A stretch of DNA of 8,336 nucleotides from Yoonia sp. Lineage in GTDB: Bacteria; Pseudomonadota; Alphaproteobacteria; Rhodobacterales; Rhodobacteraceae. The DNA lies in contig JAHDGO010000048.1 of NCBI GenBank assembly GCA_020627605.1, forward strand, positions 1-8,336, written 5' to 3'. Position numbers and translations under genes: made by a program. The notes under the pieces were generated by a model. It did no database searches and had not been told where the DNA came from. It saw only the letters and a list, made by a program, of their open reading frames with translations. Shown here piece after piece: positions 1 through 8,336 of the stretch (positions are counted from its first letter, which is position 1; each line of letters begins with the position of its first letter).

Positions 1-2395
1 GTTGCAGCGGTTGTGCGCATGCCTGCCCTGCGCAGTCTGATTGCAAGGCGATGGCGCCTTGCCATGAACGTGTCGCTAATCTGACGGAAAAAACACTGCG
101 TCTGGCGCAGCTGCGCCGCAAGCAGAACGCTGACAAGAAGGTCGGTGTGGTGCTCTTTGGTTTTCCACCTAATGCCGGTGCGGTTGGCACGGCGGCCTAT
201 CTGGCGGTTTTTGAAAGCCTGCATAACACGTTGCAGCGGATGAAATCAGACGGCTACGACGTGGATGTGCCAGCAACGGTTGACGATTTGCGCGCGGCCA
301 TCCTGCAGGGCAATGCTGCGCAATACGGCCAACAGGCCAATGTGGCCGCCCATGTGGACGCCGATGCCATCGTGCGTGACACCGCCCATCTGGACGAGGT
401 CGAGGCCGTCTGGGGCCCTGCCCCGGGCAAGGTGCAGTCGGATGGGCGCGGCGTCTATGTGCTGGGCGCGCGGTTCGGCAATGTCTTTGTCGGTGTGCAG
501 CCAGCATTTGGCTACGAGGGCGACCCGATGCGCCTGCTGTTTGAACGCGGCTTTGCCCCGACCCATGCCTTTGTCAGCTTTTACCACTGGCTGCGGAACA
601 TCTACCAGGCGGATGTGCTGCTGCATTTCGGCATGCATGGCGCGCTGGAGTTCATGCCGGGCAAACAGGCCGGACTGGGTGCAAACGACTGGCCAGACCG
701 CCTGATTGGCGAGATGCCCAATGTCTATCTTTATGCCGCCAACAACCCGTCAGAGGCGACGCTCGCCAAGCGCCGGTCGAATGCCGTCACGATCACGCAT
801 TTGACACCACCACTCACGACGGCAGGGTTGTACAAGGGGCTGGCAGAGCTGAAAGACAGCCTGACCCGCTGGCGTGAAATGGCGGTGGACGATGGGCAGC
901 GCGCCGATCTGGAGCAGCTGATCCGCGATCAGGCCAATGCGGTGGACCTGAACGCCCGCGATATCGACAAGCTGTGGCTGACACTGCTGGAGACCGAAGG
1001 TTCGCTGATCACCGAAGGGCTGCATGTGGTAGGCAAACCGCTGTCTGCGGCAGCCCGCGCAGATATGATCCAGCTGATGCCGCAGGGCGAGGCGGCTGAT
1101 CATGCGGCTGAACTGCTGAAGGAAGATCACGAACTGCCTGCACTGATGCGGGCTCTGTCGGGCCATTTCATCGCCCCGGTGCCCGGTGGTGATCTGATCC
1201 GCGCGCCGGAAATCGTGCCGACAGGCCGCAATATTCACGCCTTTGACCCGTTCCGCATGCCAACCGCCTTTGCCATGTCCGAAGGGGCAAAGCAGGCGGA
1301 TCTGCTGCTGCAAACCCATGCCAGCCTGCCGCGCACTGTGGCGCTGGTCCTGTGGGGATCGGACAATATCAAATCGGATGGCGGCCCGATCGGGCAGGCG
1401 CTGGCGCTGATGGGGGCGACACCGCGGTTCGATGCGTTTGGCCGTCTGTCCGGCGCTGACCTGATCCCGCTGGAGAAACTGGGCCGTCCGCGGATTGACG
1501 TTGTCATGACGCTGTCCGGCATCTTCCGCGATCTCTTGCCCCTGCAGACCCGGATGCTGGCAGAGGCCGCGTTGCGCTGCGCACAGGCTGATGAGCCGGC
1601 AGACCAGAATTTCATCCGCGCCCATGCGCTGGCCTATGCGGCCGAGATGGATTGCGATCTGGAAACGGCTGCGCTGCGCGTCTTCTCCAATGCCGAAGGG
1701 GCCTATGGGTCCAATGTGAACCAGTTGGTCGACAGCTCTGCCTTTGGGGATGAGGATGAATTGGCCGACGCCTATGAGGCGCGCAAATCCTTTGCCTACG
1801 GCGTGAACGGCAAGGCTGCGCAGAACCCGGCGCTGCTGCAGAAGGCGCTGAAAGACGTGGATCTGGCCTATCAGAACCTCGAGTCGGTTGAGCTGGGTGT
1901 GACCACGGTTGACCATTATTTCGATACGCTGGGTGGCATTTCCCGTGCGGTACGCCGCGCCAAGGGGGGGCAGTCTGCGCCGGTCTATATCGGTGACCAG
2001 ACACGCGGGGCGGCCAAGGTGCGGACCCTGCAGGATCAGGTTGCCCTTGAAACCCGCAGCCGCAGCCTGAACCCGAAATTCTATGAGGCCCTGCTGAACC
2101 ACGGCCACGAAGGTGTGCGCCAGATCGAGGCGCATGTGACCAATACGCTGGGCTGGTCGGCGACAACGGGCGAAGTGGAACCTTGGGTTTATCAGCGTCT
2201 GTCGGAGACCTTTGTGCTGGATGACGCCATGCGCGAACGGCTGGCGGCCCTGAACCCGCAAGCGTCGATGCGAATGGCCAACCGTCTGCTGGAAGCGTCA
2301 GACCGTGACTATTGGGCGCCGGATGAAGCGACCCTGGCTGCCCTGCAGGATGCAGCCGATGCGCTGGAAGACCGGATGGAAGGGGTGGCAGCGGA

Positions 2396-2399
<4 letters not shown>
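1..2399 (+). CDS. bchH: Magnesium chelatase subunit H (BchH), C-terminal two thirds
   Basis: BchH is the large porphyrin-binding subunit of Mg chelatase. With BchI and BchD it inserts Mg2+ into protoporphyrin IX, the first committed step to bacteriochlorophyll. The reading frame is already open at the left edge (first whole codon at base 3) and ends at TGA 2397-2399, giving 798 codons. The family is usually about 1,190 residues, so roughly 390 N-terminal residues lie outside the window. Family signatures are GFPPNAGAVGTAAYL (about 160-204), HFGMHGALEFMPGKQ (624-668, containing conserved His, His and Glu in the probable active-site region of the CobN/BchH fold) and YAANNPSEATLAKRRSNA (about 732-785). 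The first 20 codons hold five cysteines in a CX2CX3CX5CX5C pattern. The ATG at 51 is internal, not the start. The identification is very secure; the role of the cysteines is not. Confidence 0.97.
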
Positions 2400-3441
<1,042 letters not shown>

Positions 3442-3445
<4 letters not shown>

Positions 3446-4134
3446 CTGACTACGCCGCCACACGCGACCGGGTCGAACACTATTTCGACCGCACCGCCAC
3501 CAAGGTCTGGGAGCGTCTGACCTCTGACGCGCCGGTGTCAGGCGTGCGGGCGACAGTGCGTGCGGGTCGCGACCGGATGCGTGATCTGATGCTGCGGCAA
3601 TTGCCCGATGATCTGCGCGGGGCGCGGGTACTGGATGCTGGCTGTGGCACGGGTGCCATGGCGGTGGAGCTGGCCCGCCGTGGCGCCGATGTTGTGGCGG
3701 TGGATATTTCCCCGGCCCTTGTCGGGATCGCGCAAAAACGGATGCCAGAGGATCTGGCCGGTCACATCACCTGGGTGGCTGGCGATATGCTGGAGGCGAC
3801 GAACGGCGTTTTTGACCATGTCGTCGCCATGGACTCGCTGATTTACTACAGTGCGGCGGATATTGCGGCCTTGCTGGCCAAGGCCAGCAACCGGGTGGAT
3901 GGCAAGTTTGTCTTTACCCTGCCACCGCGCACCCCGGCCCTGATGGCGATGTGGCGCATTGGCAAGCTGTTCCCGCGCGCCGACCGCAGCCCCACCATGA
4001 TCCCGCAGACAGTGGCGGGTCTGGCAGATGCCCTGCGCAAGGCCGGGACCGCTGGCCACCTGCGCGAGATCGACCGGGTAAAGTCGGGTTTCTACATCTC
4101 GACCGCCATTGTGTTTGAGGGGAGGCGCGCATGA
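3442..4134 (+). CDS. bchM: Mg-protoporphyrin IX O-methyltransferase (BchM)
   Basis: BchM transfers a methyl group from S-adenosylmethionine to the ring-C propionate of Mg-protoporphyrin IX, making the monomethyl ester used by the AcsF cyclase. The product is 230 residues. The SAM-binding motif I is RVLDAGCGTG (62-71), with the acidic end of strand 2 at AVDIS (Asp88). The family-typical VEHYFDRTA (11-19), AMDSLIYY (129-136), GKLFPRADRSPTMIP (174-188) and GFYIS near the C-terminus are all present. The start must be TTG 3442: an in-frame TGA (the bchL stop) lies directly before it, and the next possible start (a GTG near 3535) would remove the conserved N-terminal motif. No good ribosome binding site is visible, so translation is probably coupled to bchL. 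Confidence 0.96.
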
Positions 4135-5561
4135 TCTTCCGCGCTTCATCACTCAAGCGGGTGTCGACGAACCTGTTGCCCTTCAGCGATGCGGTCAGCG
4201 ATGATCTGCCGCTGGGGCAGTTGCTGCGGCTGTCGCTGTTTCAGGTATCGGTGGGCATGGCGGCCGTGATGCTGCTGGGTACGCTGAACCGCGTGATGAT
4301 TGTGGAGCTTGGAATCGGTGCGATGCTGGTCGCGGCGATGATCGCCATCCCCGTGCTGGTGGCCCCGTTCCGTGCGCTGGTGGGCTTCAAATCCGACAAC
4401 TACAAATCCGCCATCGGGTGGAAGCGTATCCCCTACCTTTGGTTTGGCACCATGTGGCAATTTGGTGGTCTGGCGATCATGCCGATGGCGCTGCTGGTCT
4501 TGTCGGGTGACCGCACGATTGATGTGCCGATTGCCGGCTATCTGGGGGCCGGACTGGCCTTTTTGCTGACCGGGATCGGGATGCATATGACCCAGACCGC
4601 AGGTCTGGCGCTGGCCGCTGACCGCGCAACCGAAGAGACGCGACCCAAGGTTGTCGCCCTTCTTTATGTCATGCATCTGATCGGCATGGCTGTGGCCGCG
4701 CTTATCATCGGGGCGCTGTTGCGCGACTATTCGGCCCTGCGACTGGTGCAGGTGGTGCAGGGCACGGCAGTTGTCACCCTGTTGCTGAACCTGATTGCCC
4801 TGTGGAAACAGGAAAAAGTCACCCCGATGTCCAAGGCCGAACGGGCTGTGGCCTCACCTGGATTTCGCGAGGCCTGGGCCGATCTGGCCGCTGGCGGCGA
4901 TGCCGGGCGGCTGCTGGCCGTCGTCTTTCTGGGGACCATGGCATTCAACATGCAGGATGTGCTGCTGGAACCTTATGGCGGTGAAATTCTGGGGCTGTCG
5001 GTGTCTGCCACAACCCTGCTGACGGCCATGTGGGCCATGGGTGCGCTGGTTGGCTTTGGTCTTGCCGCGCGCTGGCTGGCCCGGGGTGTGGACCCATACC
5101 GCATGTGCGCGCGGGGCATTCTGGCCGGCATCCTTGCCTTTTGTGCGGTCATCTTTTCGGCCCCCATGAGCTCGCCCGTTCTGTTTTATGTCGGCGCCGC
5201 GCTGATCGGGTTTGGTGGCGGCCTTTTCGGGGTGGCCACGCTGACGGCTGCCATGACGATGCCCACCATCGGCAATGCCGGTCGCGGGCTGGCCCTGGGT
5301 GCCTGGGGGGCCGCGCAGGCCACCGGCGCGGGGCTGTCGATCTTTATCGGGGGCACCTTGCGTGACCTCGTGAACCATGCCGCTGGGAACGGCACATTGG
5401 GAGAGGCGCTCGCCACGCCTGCCACGGGCTATTCGGTGGTTTACCACACCGAAATTGGCCTTCTTTTTCTCACGCTGATTGTGCTGGGGCCGCTTGTGCG
5501 GCTGCGGCCCATAACCACGCGGGGGTCTGCCAAGCTGGGATTGGCAGATTTCCCGACCTAA
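4131..5561 (+). CDS. lhaA: LH1 assembly protein LhaA (PucC/BCD family, MFS fold)
   Basis: LhaA is a polytopic inner-membrane protein of the PucC family, needed for assembling the light-harvesting 1 antenna around the reaction centre, probably by delivering bacteriochlorophyll or organising nascent LH1 subunits. The product is 476 residues with about 12 hydrophobic segments (for example roughly 37-56, 63-82, 104-125, 135-155, 175-197, 259-275, 350-375 and 441-458). Family signatures are LNRVMIVELG (52-61), FKSDNYKSAIGWKRIPYLW (86-104) and QDVLLEPYGGEILGLS (275-290). The ATG overlaps the bchM stop (ATGA) and is preceded by GAGGGGAGG (4117-4125), so the two are translationally coupled. The position before puhA is the standard one in purple bacteria. 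A general bacteriochlorophyll-transporter role is possible; the substrate is not settled by the sequence. Confidence 0.95.
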   Translation: MIFRASSLKRVSTNLLPFSDAVSDDLPLGQLLRLSLFQVSVGMAAVMLLGTLNRVMIVELGIGAMLVAAMIAIPVLVAPFRALVGFKSDNYKSAIGWKRIPYLWFGTMWQFGGLAIMPMALLVLSGDRTIDVPIAGYLGAGLAFLLTGIGMHMTQTAGLALAADRATEETRPKVVALLYVMHLIGMAVAALIIGALLRDYSALRLVQVVQGTAVVTLLLNLIALWKQEKVTPMSKAERAVASPGFREAWADLAAGGDAGRLLAVVFLGTMAFNMQDVLLEPYGGEILGLSVSATTLLTAMWAMGALVGFGLAARWLARGVDPYRMCARGILAGILAFCAVIFSAPMSSPVLFYVGAALIGFGGGLFGVATLTAAMTMPTIGNAGRGLALGAWGAAQATGAGLSIFIGGTLRDLVNHAAGNGTLGEALATPATGYSVVYHTEIGLLFLTLIVLGPLVRLRPITTRGSAKLGLADFPT

Positions 5562-5580
5562 CCACTGAAAGGAACACACA

Positions 5581-6348
5581 ATGGTTGGTGAAACATTCTT
5601 TGGAGACTTTGATCTGGCGAGCGCTGCAATCTGGCTTTTCTGGATCTTCTTTGCCGGGCTGATCTACTATCTTCAGACCGAAAACATGCGCGAGGGCTAT
5701 CCCCTGCGCGATGACGATGACGGTGTACCGGCCAACGAAAGCCTGTTCCCGCTGCCCAGGGAAAAGACGTTTATCCTGCGCGACGGCAAGGGCACGCTGA
5801 CGGTGCCTTCGCGGGCGTACGAAGACAGCAAGATGCGTGACGGTCTGGCGCTGGCGCAGTCATCTGCCGCGACAGGCTCGCCTTGGATTCCCACCGGTGA
5901 TCCGATGGTGGATGGTGTTGGCCCTGCCGCCTGGGCACCGCGCCGTGATACGCCGGAACTGGATGCCCATGGCCATGTGAAGATCAAGCCGATGGCAGGC
6001 CTGCCTGACTTCAAGGTCTCTGCCGGGCGTGACCCGCGTGGTCTGGCCGTTGTCGGTGGCGATGGCGAGGTTGTGGGCCGGGTCACAGACATGTGGGTCG
6101 ATGTGCCAGAGGCGCTGGTCCGTTTTCTGACCGTGGACCTGAACCCAGAAGGCACGGGCAAAACCCGCCTGATCCCGATCAACATGGCCAAGATCGGCAG
6201 CGACCGGGTGGTCGTCAAATCACTCCATGCGGCCAACTGGGACAATGTCCCAACCACCAAGAGCATGGATCAGGTGACCTTGCTCGAGGAAGACAAGATC
6301 ATGGCCTACTACGCCGGCGGCACGATGTACGCCAAGGGCACGGCCTAA
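5581..6348 (+). CDS. puhA: Photosynthetic reaction centre H subunit (PuhA)
   Basis: PuhA caps the cytoplasmic face of the L-M reaction centre and guides protons to the secondary quinone QB. The product is 255 residues. One N-terminal membrane helix (about 11-31, AAIWLFWIFFAGLIYY) is followed by a cytoplasmic PRC-barrel domain. Proton-path residues of Rhodobacter sphaeroides H have equivalents at a constant +4 offset: Asp128, His130 and His132 (LDAHGHVKIKP) for Asp124/His126/His128, and Asp174 and Glu177 (WVDVPE) for Asp170/Glu173. The C-terminus TLLEEDKIMAYYAGG is typical, though it lacks the longer tail of the sphaeroides protein. AAAGGA (5568-5573) is a reasonable ribosome binding site. lhaA ends 19 bases upstream, and a stem-loop follows the stop codon. 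Confidence 0.98.
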   Translation: MVGETFFGDFDLASAAIWLFWIFFAGLIYYLQTENMREGYPLRDDDDGVPANESLFPLPREKTFILRDGKGTLTVPSRAYEDSKMRDGLALAQSSAATGSPWIPTGDPMVDGVGPAAWAPRRDTPELDAHGHVKIKPMAGLPDFKVSAGRDPRGLAVVGGDGEVVGRVTDMWVDVPEALVRFLTVDLNPEGTGKTRLIPINMAKIGSDRVVVKSLHAANWDNVPTTKSMDQVTLLEEDKIMAYYAGGTMYAKGTA

Positions 6349-6359
6349 GCACAGAACGG

Positions 6360-6386
6360 ACGGTCCCGGCCAGCCACCGGGACCGT
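6360..6386 (+). promoter_or_regulatory. Perfect 10-bp stem-loop between puhA and puhB
   Basis: ACGGTCCCGG (6360-6369) and CCGGGACCGT (6377-6386) are exact reverse complements around a 7-base loop, beginning 12 bases after the puhA stop. No T-run follows, so it does not look like an efficient intrinsic terminator. By analogy with the intercistronic hairpins of the puf operon, it could protect the puhA 3' end or block exonucleases, giving more PuhA than assembly factors. That function is inferred. Confidence 0.7.
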
Positions 6387-6408
6387 AGGCAACCAGAGGG
6401 GACATGCC

Positions 6409-7047
6409 ATGAGCCACGACGACTTTAACTTCGAACCTATCCGGGGTCTGCCAGAGGCCTTGCCGGAGGGTGAGCATATCCTGTGGCAGGGTGCCCCTGA
6501 CTGGCGGCGGCTGGCGCGCGAGGCGATGGCCGTGCGTTGGGTCTTTGCCTATTTCGCGCTGCTGGCGTTCTGGCGGGTCGGTGTGTCCTCGGCGGATTTC
6601 CCGTTTGGCATCGCGCTGATGCATGGTGTGCCGTTTATTCTGTCGGGGCTGGTCGCTTGCGGGATCCTGTATGGCATTGCCTATGTGCAGGCGCGCTCCA
6701 CCGTCTACACGCTGACCAACAAGCGGGTGGCGATGCGGATCGGGGCGGCGCTGACCATGACGCTGAACCTGCCTTACACATGGATCGGGACAGCCAAACT
6801 GGACCTCAAGCCAAGTGGTCACGGCACGCTGGCGTTCGAGTTGATTGGCGAAACCCGGATTTCCTATCTGATGTCCTGGCCGCATGTGCGGCCCTGGCGC
6901 ATGGCGCGGACCCAGCCCGCCCTGCGCTGCATCCCGGATGCCGAACGCGTCGCGCGCCTGTTTGCCGACGCCGCAGAGACCCGCATCGCCCAGCCGCGGG
7001 TAGAGCGTGTTGAAACCGAAGGCGGCAGCGCCGTCGCAGCGGAATAG
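6409..7047 (+). CDS. puhB: Photosynthetic complex assembly protein PuhB
   Basis: PuhB is a membrane protein that assists reaction-centre assembly, reported in Rhodobacter as dimeric and affecting RC and, secondarily, LH1 levels. The product is 212 residues: a short cytoplasmic N-terminus with HILWQGAPDW (23-32), two hydrophobic helices (about 39-57 and 65-92), then YTLTNKRVAMRIG (100-112), the signature of bacterial PH-like (bPH2) domains, which continues to about residue 185. The last 25 residues are hydrophilic and probably disordered. The start ATG at 6409 follows GAGGGGA (6396-6402). The position right after puhA is conserved in purple bacteria. The biochemical role is not known in detail. 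Confidence 0.93.
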   Translation: MSHDDFNFEPIRGLPEALPEGEHILWQGAPDWRRLAREAMAVRWVFAYFALLAFWRVGVSSADFPFGIALMHGVPFILSGLVACGILYGIAYVQARSTVYTLTNKRVAMRIGAALTMTLNLPYTWIGTAKLDLKPSGHGTLAFELIGETRISYLMSWPHVRPWRMARTQPALRCIPDAERVARLFADAAETRIAQPRVERVETEGGSAVAAE

Positions 7048-7054
7048 GTGAGCC

Positions 7055-7513
7055 ATGTCGCAACTTGAACAGCAAATGCGCAACCGGGACCGCGAGATGG
7101 TCCCACGCATTCTGGTGCAGGCGATGTTTGCCCTGATGGCCGCGACACTTGCCATCGTGACCTATGCGCAATGGGCCGATGTGCCCAACCGTGGCGTCCT
7201 GGTCGAGGCCCCGATCGTGGAGGCGCGTGAGATCGTGATGACAGGTGATCGCAGCGGCGTTTACGCCGTCACGGCACCTGATGGCAGTGCAATTGCCACG
7301 TCCGCTGACGAAAAGGCAGGGTTCATCGGTGTGATGGGCCGCGTGATCGCGCGCGAACGTCTGGTGCATGGCATTACCGGCAATCCGTCCGTGCAGATCG
7401 TGCGCCGCGAAAACGGCAATATCGCCATTCTGGATGACAGCACAGGCATGGCCGTCGAGCTCATCGGGTACGGCAAGGACAACGTGGCAGCTTTCGCCAG
7501 GCTGCTGGACTGA
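7055..7513 (+). CDS. puhC: Photosynthetic complex assembly protein PuhC
   Basis: PuhC is a single-span membrane protein that in Rhodobacter is needed for normal RC-LH1 core levels. The product is 152 residues: a charged N-terminus (1-16), one membrane helix (about 17-38) and a C-terminal domain probably in the periplasm, with PNRGVLVEAPIVEAREIVM (44-62) resembling the family. The ATG lies 7 bases after the puhB stop, with only a weak AGGTGAG (7046-7052) as ribosome binding site, so coupling to puhB is likely. The assignment rests on position, topology and resemblance to remembered PuhC sequences. No enzymatic motif is visible. Confidence 0.9.
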   Translation: MSQLEQQMRNRDREMVPRILVQAMFALMAATLAIVTYAQWADVPNRGVLVEAPIVEAREIVMTGDRSGVYAVTAPDGSAIATSADEKAGFIGVMGRVIARERLVHGITGNPSVQIVRRENGNIAILDDSTGMAVELIGYGKDNVAAFARLLD

Positions 7514-7519
7514 AACCAC

Positions 7520-7540
7520 GCGTGGGTTAGCCCCCCACGC
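7520..7540 (+). promoter_or_regulatory. 7-bp stem-loop between puhC and the bciE-like gene
   Basis: GCGTGGG (7520-7526) and CCCACGC (7534-7540) pair perfectly around a 7-base loop, starting 7 bases after the puhC stop. An overlapping 10-base palindrome CCACGCGTGG (7516-7525) offers an alternative DNA-level symmetry. No T-run follows. It may mark the mRNA boundary between the puh genes and the cyclase genes, as a processing or stability element; this is inferred. Confidence 0.55.
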
Positions 7541-7544
7541 CTGA

Positions 7545-7562
7545 TGTGAAAGGGAACGCACA
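7545..7562. promoter_or_regulatory. Candidate PpsR/CrtJ operator (TGT-N12-ACA)
   Basis: TGTG (7545-7548) and CACA (7559-7562) form a palindrome with TGT and ACA separated by exactly 12 bases, the consensus of the PpsR/CrtJ repressors that control photosynthesis genes in purple bacteria. It covers the ribosome binding site and the first base of the following gene. It was the only exact match I found on reading the window. Against it: a single copy is weak, PpsR usually binds paired sites, and the preferred inner bases (C and G next to the half-sites) are swapped here. Confidence 0.35.
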
Positions 7563-7870
7563 TGACTAATCTTTGGGGACTATTTTTCCGAACGAAAGAA
7601 ACCGCGCCTTGCACGGTCACGATCTCGCACCGGTTCGAGGAGCTTTCAGCGCATGTTCGTCTGGACAATGGCGCAGTGATCCACCCGGGCGACACGGTAC
7701 AGGTGCAGGGGCCTGAAATCATGGCCGCCTTTGGTGAGCTTGTCGAGGAACAGCGCACCGCTGTGATCACCCGTGCCAGCAAGATCGAACAGCTTTGGAC
7801 CCGCGCCACCGGCGATCTGGAGTTCATGGAGCTGTGCGAATTTTCATTCAGCGAAGAGGTGATGTCATGA
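7562..7870 (+). CDS. bciE: Probable BciE subunit of the O2-dependent cyclase
   Basis: This 102-residue soluble protein lies directly upstream of acsF and overlaps it by ATGA. In alphaproteobacteria that position holds BciE, described as an auxiliary subunit that the AcsF cyclase of Rhodobacter sphaeroides needs for activity, playing the part Ycf54 plays in cyanobacteria. No membrane segment or signal peptide is visible. The middle (HVRLDNGAVIHPGDTVQVQG, 31-50) looks like a small beta-rich fold, followed by a helical stretch (about 51-83), and the C-terminus ELCEFSFSEEV is acidic. GAAAGGGAA (7548-7556) is the ribosome binding site. The name rests on position, size and general resemblance, not on an alignment. 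If it is not BciE, it is a conserved cyclase-linked protein of unknown function. Confidence 0.72.
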   Translation: MTNLWGLFFRTKETAPCTVTISHRFEELSAHVRLDNGAVIHPGDTVQVQGPEIMAAFGELVEEQRTAVITRASKIEQLWTRATGDLEFMELCEFSFSEEVMS

Positions 7871-8336
7871 ACATGCACTCATCCAACGCCGCCACGGCAG
7901 AAGAGGCGATTGCCGCCCAAGAGGCGCTGCCGCCACTGACCAATGAAGAGGCGACCAATGTCGCCATGTCCAACACCCTGCTGACGCCGCGGTTCTACAC
8001 CACCGATTTTGACGAGATGGACGCGATTGATGTCACGCCCGTCCGTGCAGAGTGGGACGCGCTGATCGCCGGCATGAAGGCCGACCCCAACAAGGGCCAT
8101 TTCCGCAAGAACGATGACTGGGACAAGGTTGACTGGGACGGGATGGAACCCGCGCTGAAGGCAGAGTTTATTGATTTTCTGATCTCATCCTGCACGGCGG
8201 AATTTTCGGGTTGTGTGCTTTACAAGGAAATGAAGCGGCGCGGCTCGAACGAGGATATCACAACCCTGTTTCAGCTGATGGCGCGGGACGAGGCACGCCA
8301 TGCCGGTTTCATCAACGACGCCCTGCGCGAAGCGGG
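7867..8336 (+). CDS. acsF: Mg-protoporphyrin IX monomethyl ester oxidative cyclase (AcsF), 5' part
   Basis: AcsF is the di-iron, O2-dependent enzyme that forms the isocyclic ring E, turning the BchM product into divinyl protochlorophyllide. The window holds 156 codons plus two bases, open at the right edge; the family is about 350-370 residues, so more than half is missing. Visible features are TLLTPRFYTTDFDEMD (37-52), FRKNDDWDKVDWDGM (79-93) and the ferritin-like di-iron segment: AEFSGCVLYKE (111-121), with Glu112 a likely metal ligand, and DEARHAGF (141-148), with the Glu142/His145 pair of the EXXH motif. ATG 7867 overlaps the stop of the upstream gene, with GAGGTGA (7856-7862) as ribosome binding site. 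A second ATG at 7873 is a possible alternative start. Confidence 0.95.
   Translation, partial: MNMHSSNAATAEEAIAAQEALPPLTNEEATNVAMSNTLLTPRFYTTDFDEMDAIDVTPVRAEWDALIAGMKADPNKGHFRKNDDWDKVDWDGMEPALKAEFIDFLISSCTAEFSGCVLYKEMKRRGSNEDITTLFQLMARDEARHAGFINDALREA

Noticed and set aside
51..53. ATG 51 as the start of bchH
   Set aside because: The frame is open upstream to the edge and encodes a Cys-rich linker typical of the family; a start here would lack the N-terminal third of BchH.
3909..3926. TGT-N12-ACC inside bchM, a near match to a PpsR operator
   Set aside because: One base off consensus and inside a coding region; single-mismatch hits are expected by chance.
4149..5579. Minus-strand frames opposite lhaA
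   Set aside because: No start-site context or protein motifs, and the + strand has a complete, well-supported 12-helix membrane protein with family signatures.
6360..6386. Intrinsic terminator after puhA
   Set aside because: The stem is strong, but no T-run follows and puhB begins 22 bases later in the same direction, so full termination is unlikely.
6404..6412. ATG-CCA-TGA mini-ORF overlapping the puhB start
   Set aside because: It is only two codons long and probably chance; the ribosome binding site suits the puhB ATG at 6409 as well or better.

Overview
The window is a slice of a photosynthesis gene cluster from an aerobic anoxygenic phototrophic alphaproteobacterium. Gene content, gene order and protein motifs fit the Rhodobacterales, most likely the Roseobacter group. 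That placement is an inference from family resemblance, a moderately high GC content and an intergenic sequence of a kind I recall from Rhodobacteraceae. All real genes lie on the + strand, tightly packed, in the order bchH (3' part) - possible tiny ORF - bchL - bchM - lhaA - puhA - puhB - puhC - bciE-like gene - acsF (5' part). No gene-free stretch exceeds 150 bases.

Region 1 (1-4134) is bacteriochlorophyll synthesis. BchH inserts Mg into protoporphyrin IX, BchM methylates Mg-protoporphyrin, and BchL is the ATP-driven reductant of the dark-operative protochlorophyllide reductase. The 145-bp gap between bchH and bchL is the largest in the window. It holds a GC-rich hairpin with a repeat-like tail, and also a 50-codon ORF that overlaps the genes on both sides by ATGA. 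bchM begins at a TTG codon directly after the bchL stop, in the same frame.

Region 2 (4131-7513) is reaction-centre and LH1 assembly. LhaA is a PucC-type membrane protein, PuhA is the reaction-centre H subunit, and PuhB and PuhC are assembly factors. A perfect 10-bp stem-loop separates the structural gene puhA from the assembly-factor genes.

Region 3 (7514-8336) returns to pigment synthesis with the oxygen-dependent Mg-protoporphyrin monomethyl ester cyclase. It has a small gene in the position of the alphaproteobacterial cyclase subunit BciE, then acsF, overlapping by 4 bases. A hairpin and a TGT-N12-ACA palindrome (the PpsR/CrtJ consensus) lie just before or over the start of the small gene.

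Together the genes supply four steps of the pathway (chelation, methylation, cyclisation, protochlorophyllide reduction) and the machinery that installs the pigment in the RC-LH1 core. The gene set itself is a known one. The points worth a second look are in the junctions: the Cys motif at the BchH edge, the bridging mini-ORF, the TTGA repeat at bchL/bchM, two intercistronic hairpins and the PpsR-like site.
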